DNA of 64,000 nucleotides, taken from Salminus brasiliensis (lineage: Eukaryota > Chordata > Actinopteri > Characiformes > Bryconidae). The notes beneath the pieces were generated by a model. That model was not told the origin of the DNA. It was given only the letters and a program-made list of their open reading frames with translations, and ran no database searches. Position numbers and translations under genes: made by a program. The stretch covers positions 41,265,973-41,329,972 of the forward strand of contig NC_132881.1 in the NCBI RefSeq assembly GCF_030463535.1, read 5' to 3'. Of this stretch, positions 11,992 through 23,378 are shown in pieces; position 1 is the stretch's first letter; every line of letters starts with the position of its first letter.

Positions 11992-14900
11992 ATGGAATGC
12001 ATTCTGCTGTTGGCGGTCATACCCGCTCTTTTACTCGCTGGTGAGTAGACTCTTTCTGATATCTGCAAGCGGCCTGTTTTTAACATCACGCCACCAGATT
12101 ATGTAACATTTGATATTGTAGGAGTCACAGAAACACAACCTTACAGAAGAAGGAAAAAAACTTTAAATTAATTTTAATGGAAGTCAATGTAAATATTTTG
12201 GGGCATTTCTATTGGCCCAATTATCATAAAATTGACACAATGTAAAGAACAACTGCCAGATTTACATTATGTCAAAATTTGGGAAACAGCAAGAATTTAC
12301 ATTATAAGGCTTATGCAGGCCAGCTAGATCTGTGCTCCTCAAAAATGAACCTATAAATTCACAAGCCACGATTGAATCCACACAGGGCTGTAGTACCATG
12401 CACCACAGCGGCAGTATTCACTAATTGGTCTTTTTTTCTGAAGTAGGAGAGATTGTTTAGTGGAAGGGTTTTGTTTGACTTTAAGATACTTTACATCTCA
12501 TTGAATCTAGGCAGCCTCAGGTGTTCACAGACAAAGGCCTCAATCTTAAAGGATTATTTTGCTGTTCATCTTACGATAGCTGCTCTTTGCACTTTTAGCA
12601 TAGTGGTTCTACTATGTAGAAGGTTCTGTAGCAATAATATAACCTTTTTAGGGTAATAATTTAAGCAAGAAACCCTTTTATATAAGTGAACGTTGCACAG
12701 TCAGAAAGATGTTGTTCATCAAATCAAAAAACAAAACCTAATCATTGTAGTTCTGCATGACCAACCAAGCCACTTCTGTTGGTGTGCACTCGTAAATATA
12801 AAGGTGTCAACAAGCGGCGTATTTAATTTGTGCAATTGAACAACCTGCGCAGCCAATTTGATGCTGCTTTAAAGACCTACATTTGTAAATGACATGTAAA
12901 AACAGGTTTTGGAGAACCCCCATGTTGGAGAACGTAATGGTTGCATTGCCAATAGTGTGGGTCTATGTGTGAAATGTAAGCGGTAGGCTAATAGAGAGTC
13001 CTGCTTTACTCTATTCCAATGATATATAGTTCTTTATGTAAATTTCATAAACTGTCATATCGGAAGGTCCCACATTATACCATATAAATTCATCTAAATG
13101 CTGCAGAGGACTGGTGTGTTTGGTCAGTGAGCAGTATAATAAAAATACATAATTTACTATTTTCTATTATATATATAATTTTCCAGTCTGGATATTCCAC
13201 TGTGCTTTTTTGCTTTTAATTACTTGCAAATTGTCAGTCATTAGTTACAAATACATTCCCAAACATATGTGTTTGTTTAGTCTATCTTTAACAAAACTTT
13301 TATGCAGATTGGCCTTCTTTCAGATCTTGCGCTCACATCTATACACAAATTGCTGATTCACTGCAGAGTTCAGCCTTTCGCTGAGAGATCTTGGGAATAC
13401 ATTTTGAAGGAGATGGTCACATGATTGGCCAGCCCATAGTTTGTCATCATAAAATTGGTTTTGTGGTATTAAAAATAAACTACATTTAAAAATACATCAT
13501 TGCATAAAATTTAAATAAGAGTGTTGTAAAAAATTGAAATATCATTTATTTTATATTAATAATTAAATAAAATAAGAAAATATCCTCTAATATAATCTTG
13601 TCATAGTTTTATATAGAACCATTGTGTCTTTGAAAGAACCCCTTTTATAAGTGAACGTTACGCAGACATTAAGATGTTGTTTTTTTTATCAAAAAACCTA
13701 ATAATCATGATTCTGCATGACCAACCAAGCCGCTTCTGCTTCTCCTAAATATAAATGTGTCAACAAGAGCATATATAATTGGTATATATAATTATTATAT
13801 AATGTATATAATTGGTGCAATTGAACAACCTGTACAACCAATTTGATGCTGCTTTAAATAACTACATTAGTAAATGATGTGTGTAAAAAAGGTTTTTGGC
13901 ATTTGGAGAACCCCCATGTTGGAGAATGTAACGGTTCCATACTAATTGCAGGTTTATCCTTTTTTCCAATTTGTCATCATTTTGTTCATCACCAGCAGTT
14001 AAAATCTGTTTCTTTCGCATAGTAGATGTTAGCAAAAACTCCACAGTAGATGTTAGCAAATGCTCCAGAGTGACCCATGAAAGTTGCTATGGAGCAGCAC
14101 ATTTATTCAATTCACTGATTGCTTTCATAGAAAGATTCTGAATTTGATTTGTCTGAGATTTTCAGCAGCATCATTTGAAACTGAAAATGAAGTTATATTG
14201 CATTTAGTAATGTTCAATTTCAGTATCACAATTTACATTTAATAGATTATTCACATATCATAATATTTTACCACTTCAGCTTGGCATTAGGCTAGTTTTT
14301 ATATGAACTCGACACTCTTCAAAGGGGTTCTTTAGTAAAGGAAATTGTTCTACAAAGAACCATGTCAATCAAATACGATGAACATCATTTCACCTGTAGA
14401 AGTGACTTGGTTGATCATGCAGCGACAAAATGATTATTATTTTTTTTCCAGAATAACAACAGCATGATGTCTGCACACTCGTAGTATCTCTGCAAAGTTA
14501 ATGATATCATTATAGACCATGAAAGCTCTATAAAACACTTGCTTAAATGTTTATATTTTTATTTTACCTGGTTAAAAGGTTCTTCACTACGGTGGAAAAC
14601 CTCTTATAGGTTTTTGCAGAACTTTTTAAAAGTGCACCAAAAAGGGTTCTACTAATGTAGCCAAGGGCGCTGCCAGGGGATTTGAGCCCCACAACAAACA
14701 AGAAGTCTGCCAAAATACTCAATCATTTTTTGGGGGGGGCACCTGTCAGTCACAGGCCCTTAATATCGCCCTTACTTTACCACCCCCCAATACGGCTCCC
14801 TGATTGTAGCAACTTAAAGAACTTTTGTTCACTATTATTTAGAACCCTGCTGGTTTAGAGCGTGGGCTTTGATCACCCCCCAAAAAAACCCAGGGCTGAG

Positions 14901-17900
14901 AAAATAAATAAATGAAAAAAGACAAAAGCAAAAGAGAAGACGACTGTGCTTAAACGCAGACTGCAGAAAGAGAAGGAGCGCACATGAAGATCTGAACAAA
15001 GCCGCAGATATCACCTTTATCTTTTGTTCTCAGTGCCATGACACAGCTTTACAGAGGCTTGTCATGACGAGATGTAGAGCGTAAGTTCTCTTTCCCACAC
15101 AAGCTCAAATCAAGTGCAATTAATGGCAGGTGACGTTCTGTTATGTTATGTCATCAACATCAAATCTTTTTTAGTGTCCTATTCCAGAATACAGGCTTTT
15201 TATAATAACTTGCCACTGTCGCCGTTGGCTTGATCTCTGGGGGTCTTTGATCCTTCATGTCTTACGTTATTTCTTCTTCCTTTTTTGTCTCTGTCTTTTA
15301 TTAATTACTAATTATGTAAAGCTGCTTTGTGACGACAACAGTTGTAAAAAGCTATACAAATAAATCTGACTTAACTTGACTTGACTATAATAATGTAAAG
15401 TAGAAATGACCATATACAGTTCTGTTCAATGAGGGAAAGGGACCTGAATAGCTTGTTTTATACAAGTGCTTTAGATTGATCCTAGTTGAACACTTACTGT
15501 ATGTGCTGGGCTGGTGGTTAGATATGACTCTGAACTCTCAAATGCATTGTGGTGAGATGTGTATCTTTATAAAATCGTTGCTGCCACGCACAAACCTCAA
15601 ACATCTCACAGATGACAGGAACATTACAGGAGAAGGACAACCTCTTCTTAATGTTCAAAGAAGGCCAATGTAAAAAAAAAACTGTATTTCACACCATTTG
15701 GAGCATTGGTTGATTTATCATGACTTTTTGAAACAATGCACAGAACAACTGCCAGATTCAGATTATGACAAACAGTGAAACACAGCAAAAAATGGAGAGA
15801 CATGTATAGCTCATTGCTATACCAGTGATGTGTGAAGTCATTAATGCTGTATGTGGTGCACAACTCACCTTTCGCCAGATTCAATAACCCATGTATTTCT
15901 GATTTCAGGTCCAACGCCGGCCGTCAACATTACAAATGGAAACATCAGTTTATCTGCTCCGACTAGCCCAAGCATTGTTTGTGAAAACAGGGCCACCTCA
16001 ACGCCCGCCCCTATCAGGCTCCCACCTGTGCTGGCCAGGGTGAAGGTATCCTGGAACAAAAGGAATCCGTGTCAGGGCGAAATATCACTTTCATTTAATT
16101 TCACAACGGTACATTTGTGCCAGAGTCAGGCTTTAAATGAATTTAGCCATGGTCTGTGCGAGGAGAGAAGATGCGGAAGGTTCCTCAAATACGTCAGTAA
16201 TAACAACAATCAGATGCAAGGTCTCTACATCAATGATAACCTGACTGTGACCAATCAAACGTGTCCCCCTGTATTCATCAGCTGTGCATCCAAAGGTGGT
16301 TTACATACAAGTGAAATACATTCTTCTTTCAGTGCTGTGCTTTTTTACAGTGAGCACTAACTCTCCCGGTCTCTTTTACAGACAACAAGGAGCTGTTGGC
16401 CTATAAAGTAGTAACAGGCTTGTTGCTGGTGCTGGTTCTGCTTGTCATCCTCCTTCGGTTTGCATGGCCGGCATACCTGGCCTTCCGCAAGAGATGTGAG
16501 TCACTTTTACACATAATAAATCCATGATCACACTGTAAAAAAAAGCTGTACACATTTCCGGTAAAAATACAGGCAGCTGTGGTTGCCAGAATTTTACAAG
16601 AAAATATGCTGTCACAATGCGTAGGATAGTACAGTGTGCTTTTTGGGCAACCATACATTTTATATTTAGGAATTTCACATTCACTTCTCAACGACTTAAA
16701 GATTCTTAGTTACACCTAATTTTTAGTCTCATTCTTTTATTCATTAATTGACTCATATTAACTGCTAAGCATAGTCCTGTGGTAGCCCAGAATGACTACA
16801 TGATGACGGTGAGTAAAGGGGATGGGGACACGCCCAGTATGCAAGAAATGTTAAGAATAGTTGAGATAAATCCTTATTTCACACTACGGTGTGTTATTCA
16901 GTAACTGCAGAGACATCTAGACAAACTAGTGGGGCTATTTTCTGGTTATAGACATTTGTAATAGCACTTTCAGCCACCTGCGGTCCATAGGCTCTTTATG
17001 TTGAATTTTCATAAAAAAAGCAAAACTGTTGGCTGTTCTACAATTATTATGGTATATGATTTCCCACTTTTTTCTGTAAAACAGTGCAAGATTATTTAAC
17101 ATTCAAAAAATAGAAAAGAGATAAAATGTGAGTGTTTTGGATGATATATGTATTTATAGTATTTCACTGTTACAGAAACTGTATTTAGCCTTTTTTTACT
17201 GTCATGATTTGACATTTTTTCACTTAAACACTTTTCTGTAAACATGACATGACATATAATTGTATTTAAAACGCTAGTGTTGATGTTTACAGATAGGAAA
17301 ATAGCTAAATAAGTCGTAATATAGCTAAGAATAGATTAGAAATAAATAATGTGATATGCTTAAAAAAGTCTTACAGCAAACTGATACAGTTGGACTGAAA
17401 GTGAAGCTATTTGCTTTAAATAAGAGCATTATATAGACTTTTGGTTTAAGTGGCTTTAAACTTAAACTTTAAACTACAGCAGAGGTTTTAAAAACCGTGG
17501 CCTAAAATTTAGAGAAGCAGGTTTGGGACAGTTAAGTTGCCAGTTTGATCCCCAGGACCAGAAGAAAGTGAGGGAACTGTGTTTTCTCCTCATTTGTTTA
17601 TTTAGTTTTTAGTGTCATTTGTACAGTACAGTGAACTCTTCACTTTGCCTATCCCAGCTTAGAAAGCTGAGGTCAGCCATGCTATGGTGTCCCCGGGGCA
17701 GAGAGGGTTAAGAGCCTTGTTCAAGGGCCCAACGGTAGCAGCTTAGCAGGCAACCCACAACCCTGTAAGCAATAACCCAGCATTTTTACCACTGAGGCAC
17801 CACTGCCCCTATTCACACCTCACAGACGTGCCCCAATTGCTCCTCGGTGAGGCTGCTTCCCACTGCTCCGGTGCCCTATTTGCTATTAAGAGTCTGTGTT

Positions 17901-18178
17901 CTCTGCCATGGATGAATGAAATGTGGTTTTCAGATTCGGTGGTTTGGCTGTGCAGTAAATGGCTGTGAAGTGTTTCTTATTCTAAAGTTAAGAGGCAGCA
18001 GGTTATGTGCACATGATTTTGAGCATTTGAGCCGTTGTGATGTGACTTTCTGTGAACATCTCTCTTTCATTTACTGCAGTTTCACAGCAGCAGCAGAATC
18101 GTTGGATCGGCCCGACGCAGAGTCAGAGTGGTGAGTCATTTCTCTCTCCTTTTCATGCTGCAAAAGCATACACACTCA

Positions 18179-18252
<74 letters not shown>

Positions 18253-19401
18253 TACACACGCACACACACACACAAACATACATACACACACGTGCACATT
18301 CTTGCATTCAGATTTAGGAGTGGAGTGAGGGTGCAACTGAACTATTTCTATGTCCTTTTTTAGTGTCCTATCACAGAAGCCAGGGTGGTCATCTAAAGAA
18401 CGATACAGTCAAGAGGCAATCGTATCCTGGTGAGTGTACACACACATACACATACACACACACACATCTGTTCCAAATATATTTGAAACTATTTGAAACT
18501 ATCTATTTTTACACACTTGCTATAGTGCTATATGGCTATATGGCCATGTACCTTACACAATAGTTACTGAATCATTTCTAGTAGTTACTGAATCATGCAT
18601 AATAGTTACTAAATCATAATTGGTTGTAGATACAGGAACATTACAGTAGTAACTGAATCATTTATAGCAATTACTGAATCATTTATAGGAGTTACTCCAT
18701 TATTCATAGCAGTTCCTGCATCATTTATAGTAGTTACTGAATCATTTATAGTAGTTACTGAATCTTTTATAGAGGTTACTGAATCATTTGTTGTAGTTAC
18801 TGAATCATTTATGGCAATTACCGAATAATTTATATGAGTTACTCTATTATTCATAGCAGTTACTGAATCATTTACAGTAGTTACTGAATCACTTATAGCA
18901 GTTACTCCTTTTTTATAGCAGTTACTGAATCACTTATAGCAGTAACTTCATTATTTATAGCAGTTACTGAATCACTTATAGCAGTAACTTCATTATTTAT
19001 AGCAGTTACTGAATCACTTATATCAGTAACTTCATTATTTATAGCAGTTACTGAATCACTTATAGCAGTTACTCCTTTATTTATAGCAGTCACAGGATCC
19101 TTTATAGTAGCTACTGAATCATTTATAGCAGTTACTGAATCATTTACAGTAGTTACTGAATCATTTTAGTAGCTAATTAAAAACAGGTCTAAAGTAAGCC
19201 TGGGGTTTAAGTAGAACCATAGGGGGGAACACACACTCATATGCACACACACACACACACACACACACTTATACATACATCACCACTTTATTGCATTTTG
19301 ATCTTTGTGTGTTGCCAGGTTTGGAGAGGCTCTCAGTAAATCCCAGCAGAGAGCCTTCGTCAAACCGGAACAGTGACTATGACTCGTACAGCTACAATTA
19401 A
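11992..19401 (+). CDS. cd5: CD5 T-cell surface glycoprotein orthologue with a single SRCR-like domain
   Basis: Exons: 11992-12040 (leader MECILLLAVIPALLLA), 15909-16295 (ectodomain), 16382-16495 (transmembrane), 18080-18130, 18364-18429, 19319-19401 (stop TAA). All introns are phase 1 with GT/AG ends, giving 249 aa (284 if the ATG at 10392 is used). The ectodomain has a Ser/Thr/Pro stalk and then one divergent scavenger-receptor cysteine-rich module: PCQGEI, HLCQ, LCEERRCGRFLKY, NQTCPPVFISC, with five N-glycosylation sequons. After the helix (VVTGLLLVLVLLVILL) the tail reads RWIGPT, SYHRS, SYPGLERL and SDYDSYSYN. These line up in order with the CD5 tail motifs RQWIGPT, SFHRN, AYPALEGAL and SDYDL. 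Family knowledge: CD5 tunes antigen-receptor signalling in T and B cells through tail tyrosines. Mammalian CD5 has three SRCR domains; only one is found here. vps37c upstream and tmem132a downstream match the human CD5 neighbourhood. Confidence 0.84.
12178..12300 (+). repeat. Dispersed short repeat, second copy ('agaacaactgccag' family)
   Basis: It shares 'ttctattggcccaatt', 'gtaaagaacaactgccag' and a following 'attatgtcaaaatttgg' with the copies at about 11230 and 15700. It lies in CD5 intron 1 and has no coding potential. Confidence 0.55.
12660..12965 (+). repeat. 300-bp repeat unit A in CD5 intron 1
   Basis: The block runs from 'agaaacccttttatataag' to 'ccccatgttggagaacg'. It is repeated with high identity at about 13635-13935, including 'tctgcatgaccaaccaag' and 'gaacaacctg'. 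No coding potential is seen. Confidence 0.7.
13635..13935 (+). repeat. 300-bp repeat unit B in CD5 intron 1
   Basis: This is the second direct copy of the unit at 12660-12965, carrying a small AT-rich expansion near 13770-13810. A short inverted relative ('gtgacttggttgatcatgc') is visible at about 14395-14425. That fits a dispersed element better than a simple local duplication. Confidence 0.65.
15150..15395 (-). repeat. Fish interspersed repeat ('cacaaagcagctttacat' family)
   Basis: On the minus strand this reads as the dispersed element that starts with 'aagtcaagt', passes 'cacaaagcagctttacata' and continues to 'gaccccca'. A second copy, on the + strand, lies at about 37080-37325. Confidence 0.65.
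15690..15815 (+). repeat. Dispersed short repeat, third copy ('agaacaactgccag' family)
   Basis: It shares 'cacagaacaactgccag' and 'gattatgaca' with the copies near 11230 and 12200, and ends in 'aaaatggagaga'. It lies about 100 bases upstream of the CD5 ectodomain exon. Confidence 0.5.
17640..17810 (+). repeat. SINE-like repeat in CD5 intron
   Basis: The segment contains 'ccccggggcagagagggtt', 'aagggcccaacggtagc' and 'aacccacaaccctgtaa'. The same sequence order occurs at about 33950-34090 in tmem132a. It is a recurrent non-coding element. Confidence 0.6.
18182..18249 (+). repeat. (CA)n microsatellite
   Basis: A near-perfect CA dinucleotide run lies in the CD5 intron just after the 18080-18130 exon, followed by imperfect CA repeats to about 18295. 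Long frames predicted through it are repeat artefacts. Confidence 0.95.
18560..19170 (+). repeat. Minisatellite, unit about 24 bp, in the last CD5 intron
   Basis: About 25 tandem copies have the consensus 'gttactgaatcatttatag' plus a 4-5 base linker (cagt, tagt). Between about 18900 and 19070 a two-unit higher-order period appears, in which 'cacttatagcagtaacttc' alternates with the basic unit. The minus-strand reading gives a repeated SDSVTAINNEVTA-like frame, but this is a by-product of a 24-base period (a multiple of three) and lies inside an intron. Confidence 0.93.
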
Positions 19402-20799
19402 TCACCTCTCTGCCTGTGGGATCACACTGCGGAGAAGCAGTAGGCTATGATTTGTGTATACAATCATAAGAAGGTTTTTTTAAACCTCTCCACATATGAC
19501 CTTTGGCTCTGTGCTGTTGTGTTCAGCGGAAGTGGAGCAGGAAAAAGATGAAGTTAATACAAAACAATCCAAATATCTAAAATATGAAAATTGTGCAAAC
19601 TGACAAGTAACACCTATCGGCAGTGTTAGCGAGGGCGTTACACTCATTCATCTGCTAAATCACAAATCTGCAAAGCAGGGTTAATTCGGTTGATAGATTG
19701 TGAGGACTTCCGATGCAAAGTGATAAACAAGCCTCAGAGAGTGACGTAAACATTGTAGTTTATTTATTTATTTGCTTGTTTGTTTCATAAGAGATTTATG
19801 TCCAACATTTAGTGTTTGGTAAAACCCAATAATAGATATGCTGTTTATCATGATATTTAGGCCTCTAGAAGTTGGAATAGTAGTGGCACTTAAAAAGAAA
19901 AGTCATTTTTGCAAAAATAAATAAATTCATTAATTTAAATATATTTTACATTAAAAAATAAAATAAAATATAAATAAATGAGAAAATACAAATAAAAAAT
20001 GAATAAAATAAATATGATACTGGTATAATTGGCTGCTATCCCAACAAGCTGCATGTTACAGTGTAGTTTTTGCCATTTTTGCAGTTATAAAATATATTTT
20101 TGTTTGTCCTGCAAACCATTTTATCTTTTTTTTTTTAACCATTTTGTATCTCCATTTTTACAGTTTTTACCTTTTTTACATAATGTAAATGTGGCAGTTG
20201 TTCTGCACAAGGTATTAAAATGTCATGATGAATGGACCAATAAAAATACACCAAAATTGCTTGGAGTAAAATAAGAAAAATGGGTAAAACATACACGTAA
20301 AATTGGTATTTTGGAAATACAAATGTTTTGTGTGTCAGCAATAATATACTGGTTGTTGTTGTTATTGTTGATGATGGACTTTCTATAAATGGTCTAAGTC
20401 TACAGTTGTTTAGTGATCTAGAAGTTCTGAAGATACACAATAGAGACAGAAAGGTGTACTTTGCTATAACTGATCACAATAACAAGAACATCATTGTCCT
20501 GCCCTCAACTTAAATGGAAAGACAAGCCTGTCCAGCAGCAGACGAGGTCAGAGATGCTCCTATTAGACAGCCAAACCCTCAGGTTAGATAGCTCAACCTT
20601 TTTACATTTTTAGAAACTTTTTGCTACATGAAGTGTGTCTACGCTGGGTTCTACTGGCCTGATTTAGTGTGAATAATGATACAGGAATACTCGCTTTGTT
20701 ATTCACGCCTTCTGTTCATTGGAATTCACATCCAGTGGTAGTTTTGGATTGAAGTGTTTTCTGTTATTTGTCTTTAAAACCTAAATCTTTGTTAATAAA
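19402..20799 (+). other. Probable CD5 3'UTR
   Basis: The stretch follows the CD5 stop codon and contains no recognisable exon. AT-rich runs at 19910-20010 carry several AATAAA matches. A cleaner AATAAA at 20794-20799 is a possible end. An inverted copy of the 'agaacaactgccag' repeat lies at about 20150-20290. Confidence 0.4.
20794..20799 (+). terminator. Candidate CD5 poly(A) signal AATAAA
   Basis: AATAAA is followed by 'gcttgttgaagaactcc' and T/G-rich sequence. It lies 1.4 kb after the stop. Earlier AATAAA matches around 19915-20010 are alternatives. Confidence 0.3.
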
Positions 20800-21544
20800 G
20801 CTTGTTGAAGAACTCCAGTGTTGGAGCCTGATTGCTGCTGAATGCTTTGGGAGGTGCAGAGTGGGAGGTAAAGTGCAGGTGATGGTGGGAGTTCGGTGGA
20901 GGGGGGGAATTGATGTGAATATGATGTGAATGCGTTGTGAATGCACGGCTCTGCAGCACCGTGGTTTCCTGCCACGTTTGGACTCACTTCCTGTTTGCGT
21001 TATTTCTGTCGTTCACGCTCTTACACTGCCCTAAAAATACTGCAGCGACTCCCTATCAGCTGCTTCCCCCCGCACTCCTACAGGCCTTACTGTTGATACT
21101 TTCTCTGGGAATCGCAAAGCAGATGTTCACCTCAGTTTCATTAAATTATAGTTAATGGGTGTCTTTTGTTTGTTTTTTACTGTTGATGTTGTTTTATTGG
21201 CTGTTTTCTGCTCTTATCTCCCACATTTGTTCTGAATGCAGTGAAAGAGCTTAAAATATAAGGCAGAGTTTGACTAATGGCGCCTCAGATAACATCACAC
21301 ACATGTACCAGTGAGAGATATGCAGAAACACTGCATGGTTAATGATTTTATGTGTGTGTTGAGTGTGTTGTAAATTCTGTAAAGTTTTGTGTGTGTGTGT
21401 ACTTGTTGTGTGCCTCAGTGTATATAGTTTATATTTACTTAATTTATTTAATATACAGTAATAATATATAACTAGACTAATAACTAAACACTAGATCTTG
21501 GTGCTTAATTGAAATGTGGCATTCAATATTCAATCAATATTCAA

Positions 21545-22500
21545 GTTATCACATGGTTAATGGCATTTGGCTGGTGCTCTTATCCAGAGCAACTTACAGC
21601 AAATTATGTTACATAGGTATGAGAATGCAAGTCTGATTATTTATTTGTTTTGAGGCTTTTGTTCAAGTTCAAGTTTCAGGTTTATTTGTCATTTGCACAA
21701 CATGTCAGGACATTTATGCATTGAAATGCTTGTGGTGAGGCTCAGGTTGATACTCTACAGGAGGACAAAACTATATACATACTAAACATTAAAATAAAGT
21801 TATATAAAAATTATATTAAATAAATACAAAATACACACAAAATATACACAAAATACAGAATACACAAAGACAGGAGGGATCTGTAGAAATTCCCTGATAT
21901 GTACATTTATGAGACAGGTATAATCTGAGAGAGATAGTGGAGCTAAATATAAATATGTATGTTTGTGTCTATTCCTGTTGTATAAAGTGACGTATTGATG
22001 TTGTTTATAGCAGTGATATATAGAGTATTAATAATAAAGTGTCTGAGTGCAGTGGTGTTGGTGAAAGGTTCACAGCTTGTTCAGGAACCTGATGGCTTGT
22101 GGGTAGAAACTGTTCATTAGCCGGTTTGTTCTGGCCTGGATGCTGCGATACCTCCTGCCTGATGGCAGTAAGGTGAACAGGCCGTGTGTTGGGTGGCTAC
22201 AGTCCAACCGGATCTTCTGGATTTTTCTCAGGCAGCGGGGCCGGTAGATGTCCTGCAGGTCTGGAAGTTTATTGCCTATGATGGACTCCGCTATTCTCAC
22301 CACTCTCTTCAGGGCCTTGCGGTCGTAGGCAGTACAGCTGTCGTACCAGACAGTGATGCAGGCCGTGAGGATGCTCTCTATGGTGAAGTTTTGGACCCTA
22401 AAGGAGAAAGAAGTCTTGCCCAAGGACTTATATAGGTGTAGTAGGGTGGGCTTGTCAAACCATACCATACCACATGACTGTAGAAAACATGGACAGTGCA
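21545..22500 (-). mobile_element. 5'-truncated non-LTR retrotransposon (reverse transcriptase C-terminus), nested in a SINE-like repeat
   Basis: The minus strand from about 22420 to 22070 encodes the end of a LINE reverse transcriptase: IESILTACITVWYDSC, RKALKRVVRIAESIIG, LPSGRRYRS and FYPQAIRFLN, a signature of fish LINEs. The 3' tail (about 21665) is a run of 'acttgaacttgaac'. Outside it on both sides lie pieces of a SINE-like repeat: 'gtgctcttatccagagcaa' at 21577 and 'tcttgcccaaggactt' at 22412. This suggests that the LINE inserted into an older repeat. The 5' two-thirds are missing, so the copy is dead. Confidence 0.75.
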
Positions 22501-23177
22501 ACGTCTCTCAGAAGTGAAGCAACCACAGGTCTAGCGCCTCTGCTGGCTGGTTGCAGGATGATGTGTAGCTCTGCCCATTCCCGTATGTTTGACAAAACGG
22601 CCCATTTTTCATCTCATTATCATCTCCAGTGTCTAATTCCAACAGTTTTTTTTCCTGTTCTAATATTAGCCAAATTTTTATTTTCTCCCAAAAATCAGTT
22701 TTTAAACCCTTCTGCTATATCATAAGAAGGTGGGGTTACACTGCAGAACCTGCATCACACCCTCTCTGTTTATTACATGGAGCTGCTGAGTTGTAATGGA
22801 ACTAACATGAGCTGCACTTATACTGTAGAACCACTGGCATATCTATACATGCTTATTTACAGTAGTGTATGTGTGTGTGTGGCAGACAGAGGTTGGGAGT
22901 GGGTGGTTGGGTAAGTGCAGTGTCGTTCTCATCCTCAGGTCAGAGATAGGGATTAACTCTGTAGTTTGAATGAGGTTCCAGCAGAGAACAATGACAGCTG
23001 ACAACAGATTACATGTGCAGATTAGCACAGCGAGAGAGAGAGAGCAAATTCCTCCATCCCTCCATCATCCGGCTCTGTCAGCCTTCCACTCAATTCACAG
23101 GAATCACACTCTTACATCAGCATAAAACGTGCTCACACTCTCGTATATGATTATGCCTCAGTATTTTCCAAACTGTT

Positions 23178-23226
23178 AGTAGTAGTAGTAGTAGTAGTAG
23201 TAGTAATAGTAATAATAATAATAATA
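23178..23226 (+). repeat. (TAG)n/(TAA)n trinucleotide microsatellite
   Basis: About ten TAG units are followed by TAA units and short AAG units. Confidence 0.9.
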
Positions 23227-23378
23227 AGAAGAAGAATTTATCCAAAACTTATTTACTTTATTTATAATGCTTCAAATATTACAATGCAGATCACAAATTT
23301 GCTAACTGTGCAAATAAATGATAAATAAGCACAGAACAGCATAAGCTGAAAGATGAATAGGAATCTGTAAGTGGCATC

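Noticed and set aside
12041-15908. Search for additional SRCR exons of CD5
   Set aside because: No frame in this intron shows the WGxVCDD-type or Cys-spaced SRCR pattern between acceptor and donor sites; only repeats were found.
18136-18336. Cys/Val-rich and His/Thr-rich open frames across 18.05-18.36 kb
   Set aside because: They are translations of the (CA)n microsatellite in a CD5 intron; only the short segment 18080-18130 is exon.
18609-19093. Minus-strand frames with repeated SDSVTAIN-type units, resembling a coiled-coil repeat protein
   Set aside because: The 24-base minisatellite period keeps the frame open by arithmetic. There is no start context, no flanking exon, and the array is intronic.
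22184-22435. 83-aa plus-strand frame
   Set aside because: Antisense shadow of the LINE reverse-transcriptase fragment.
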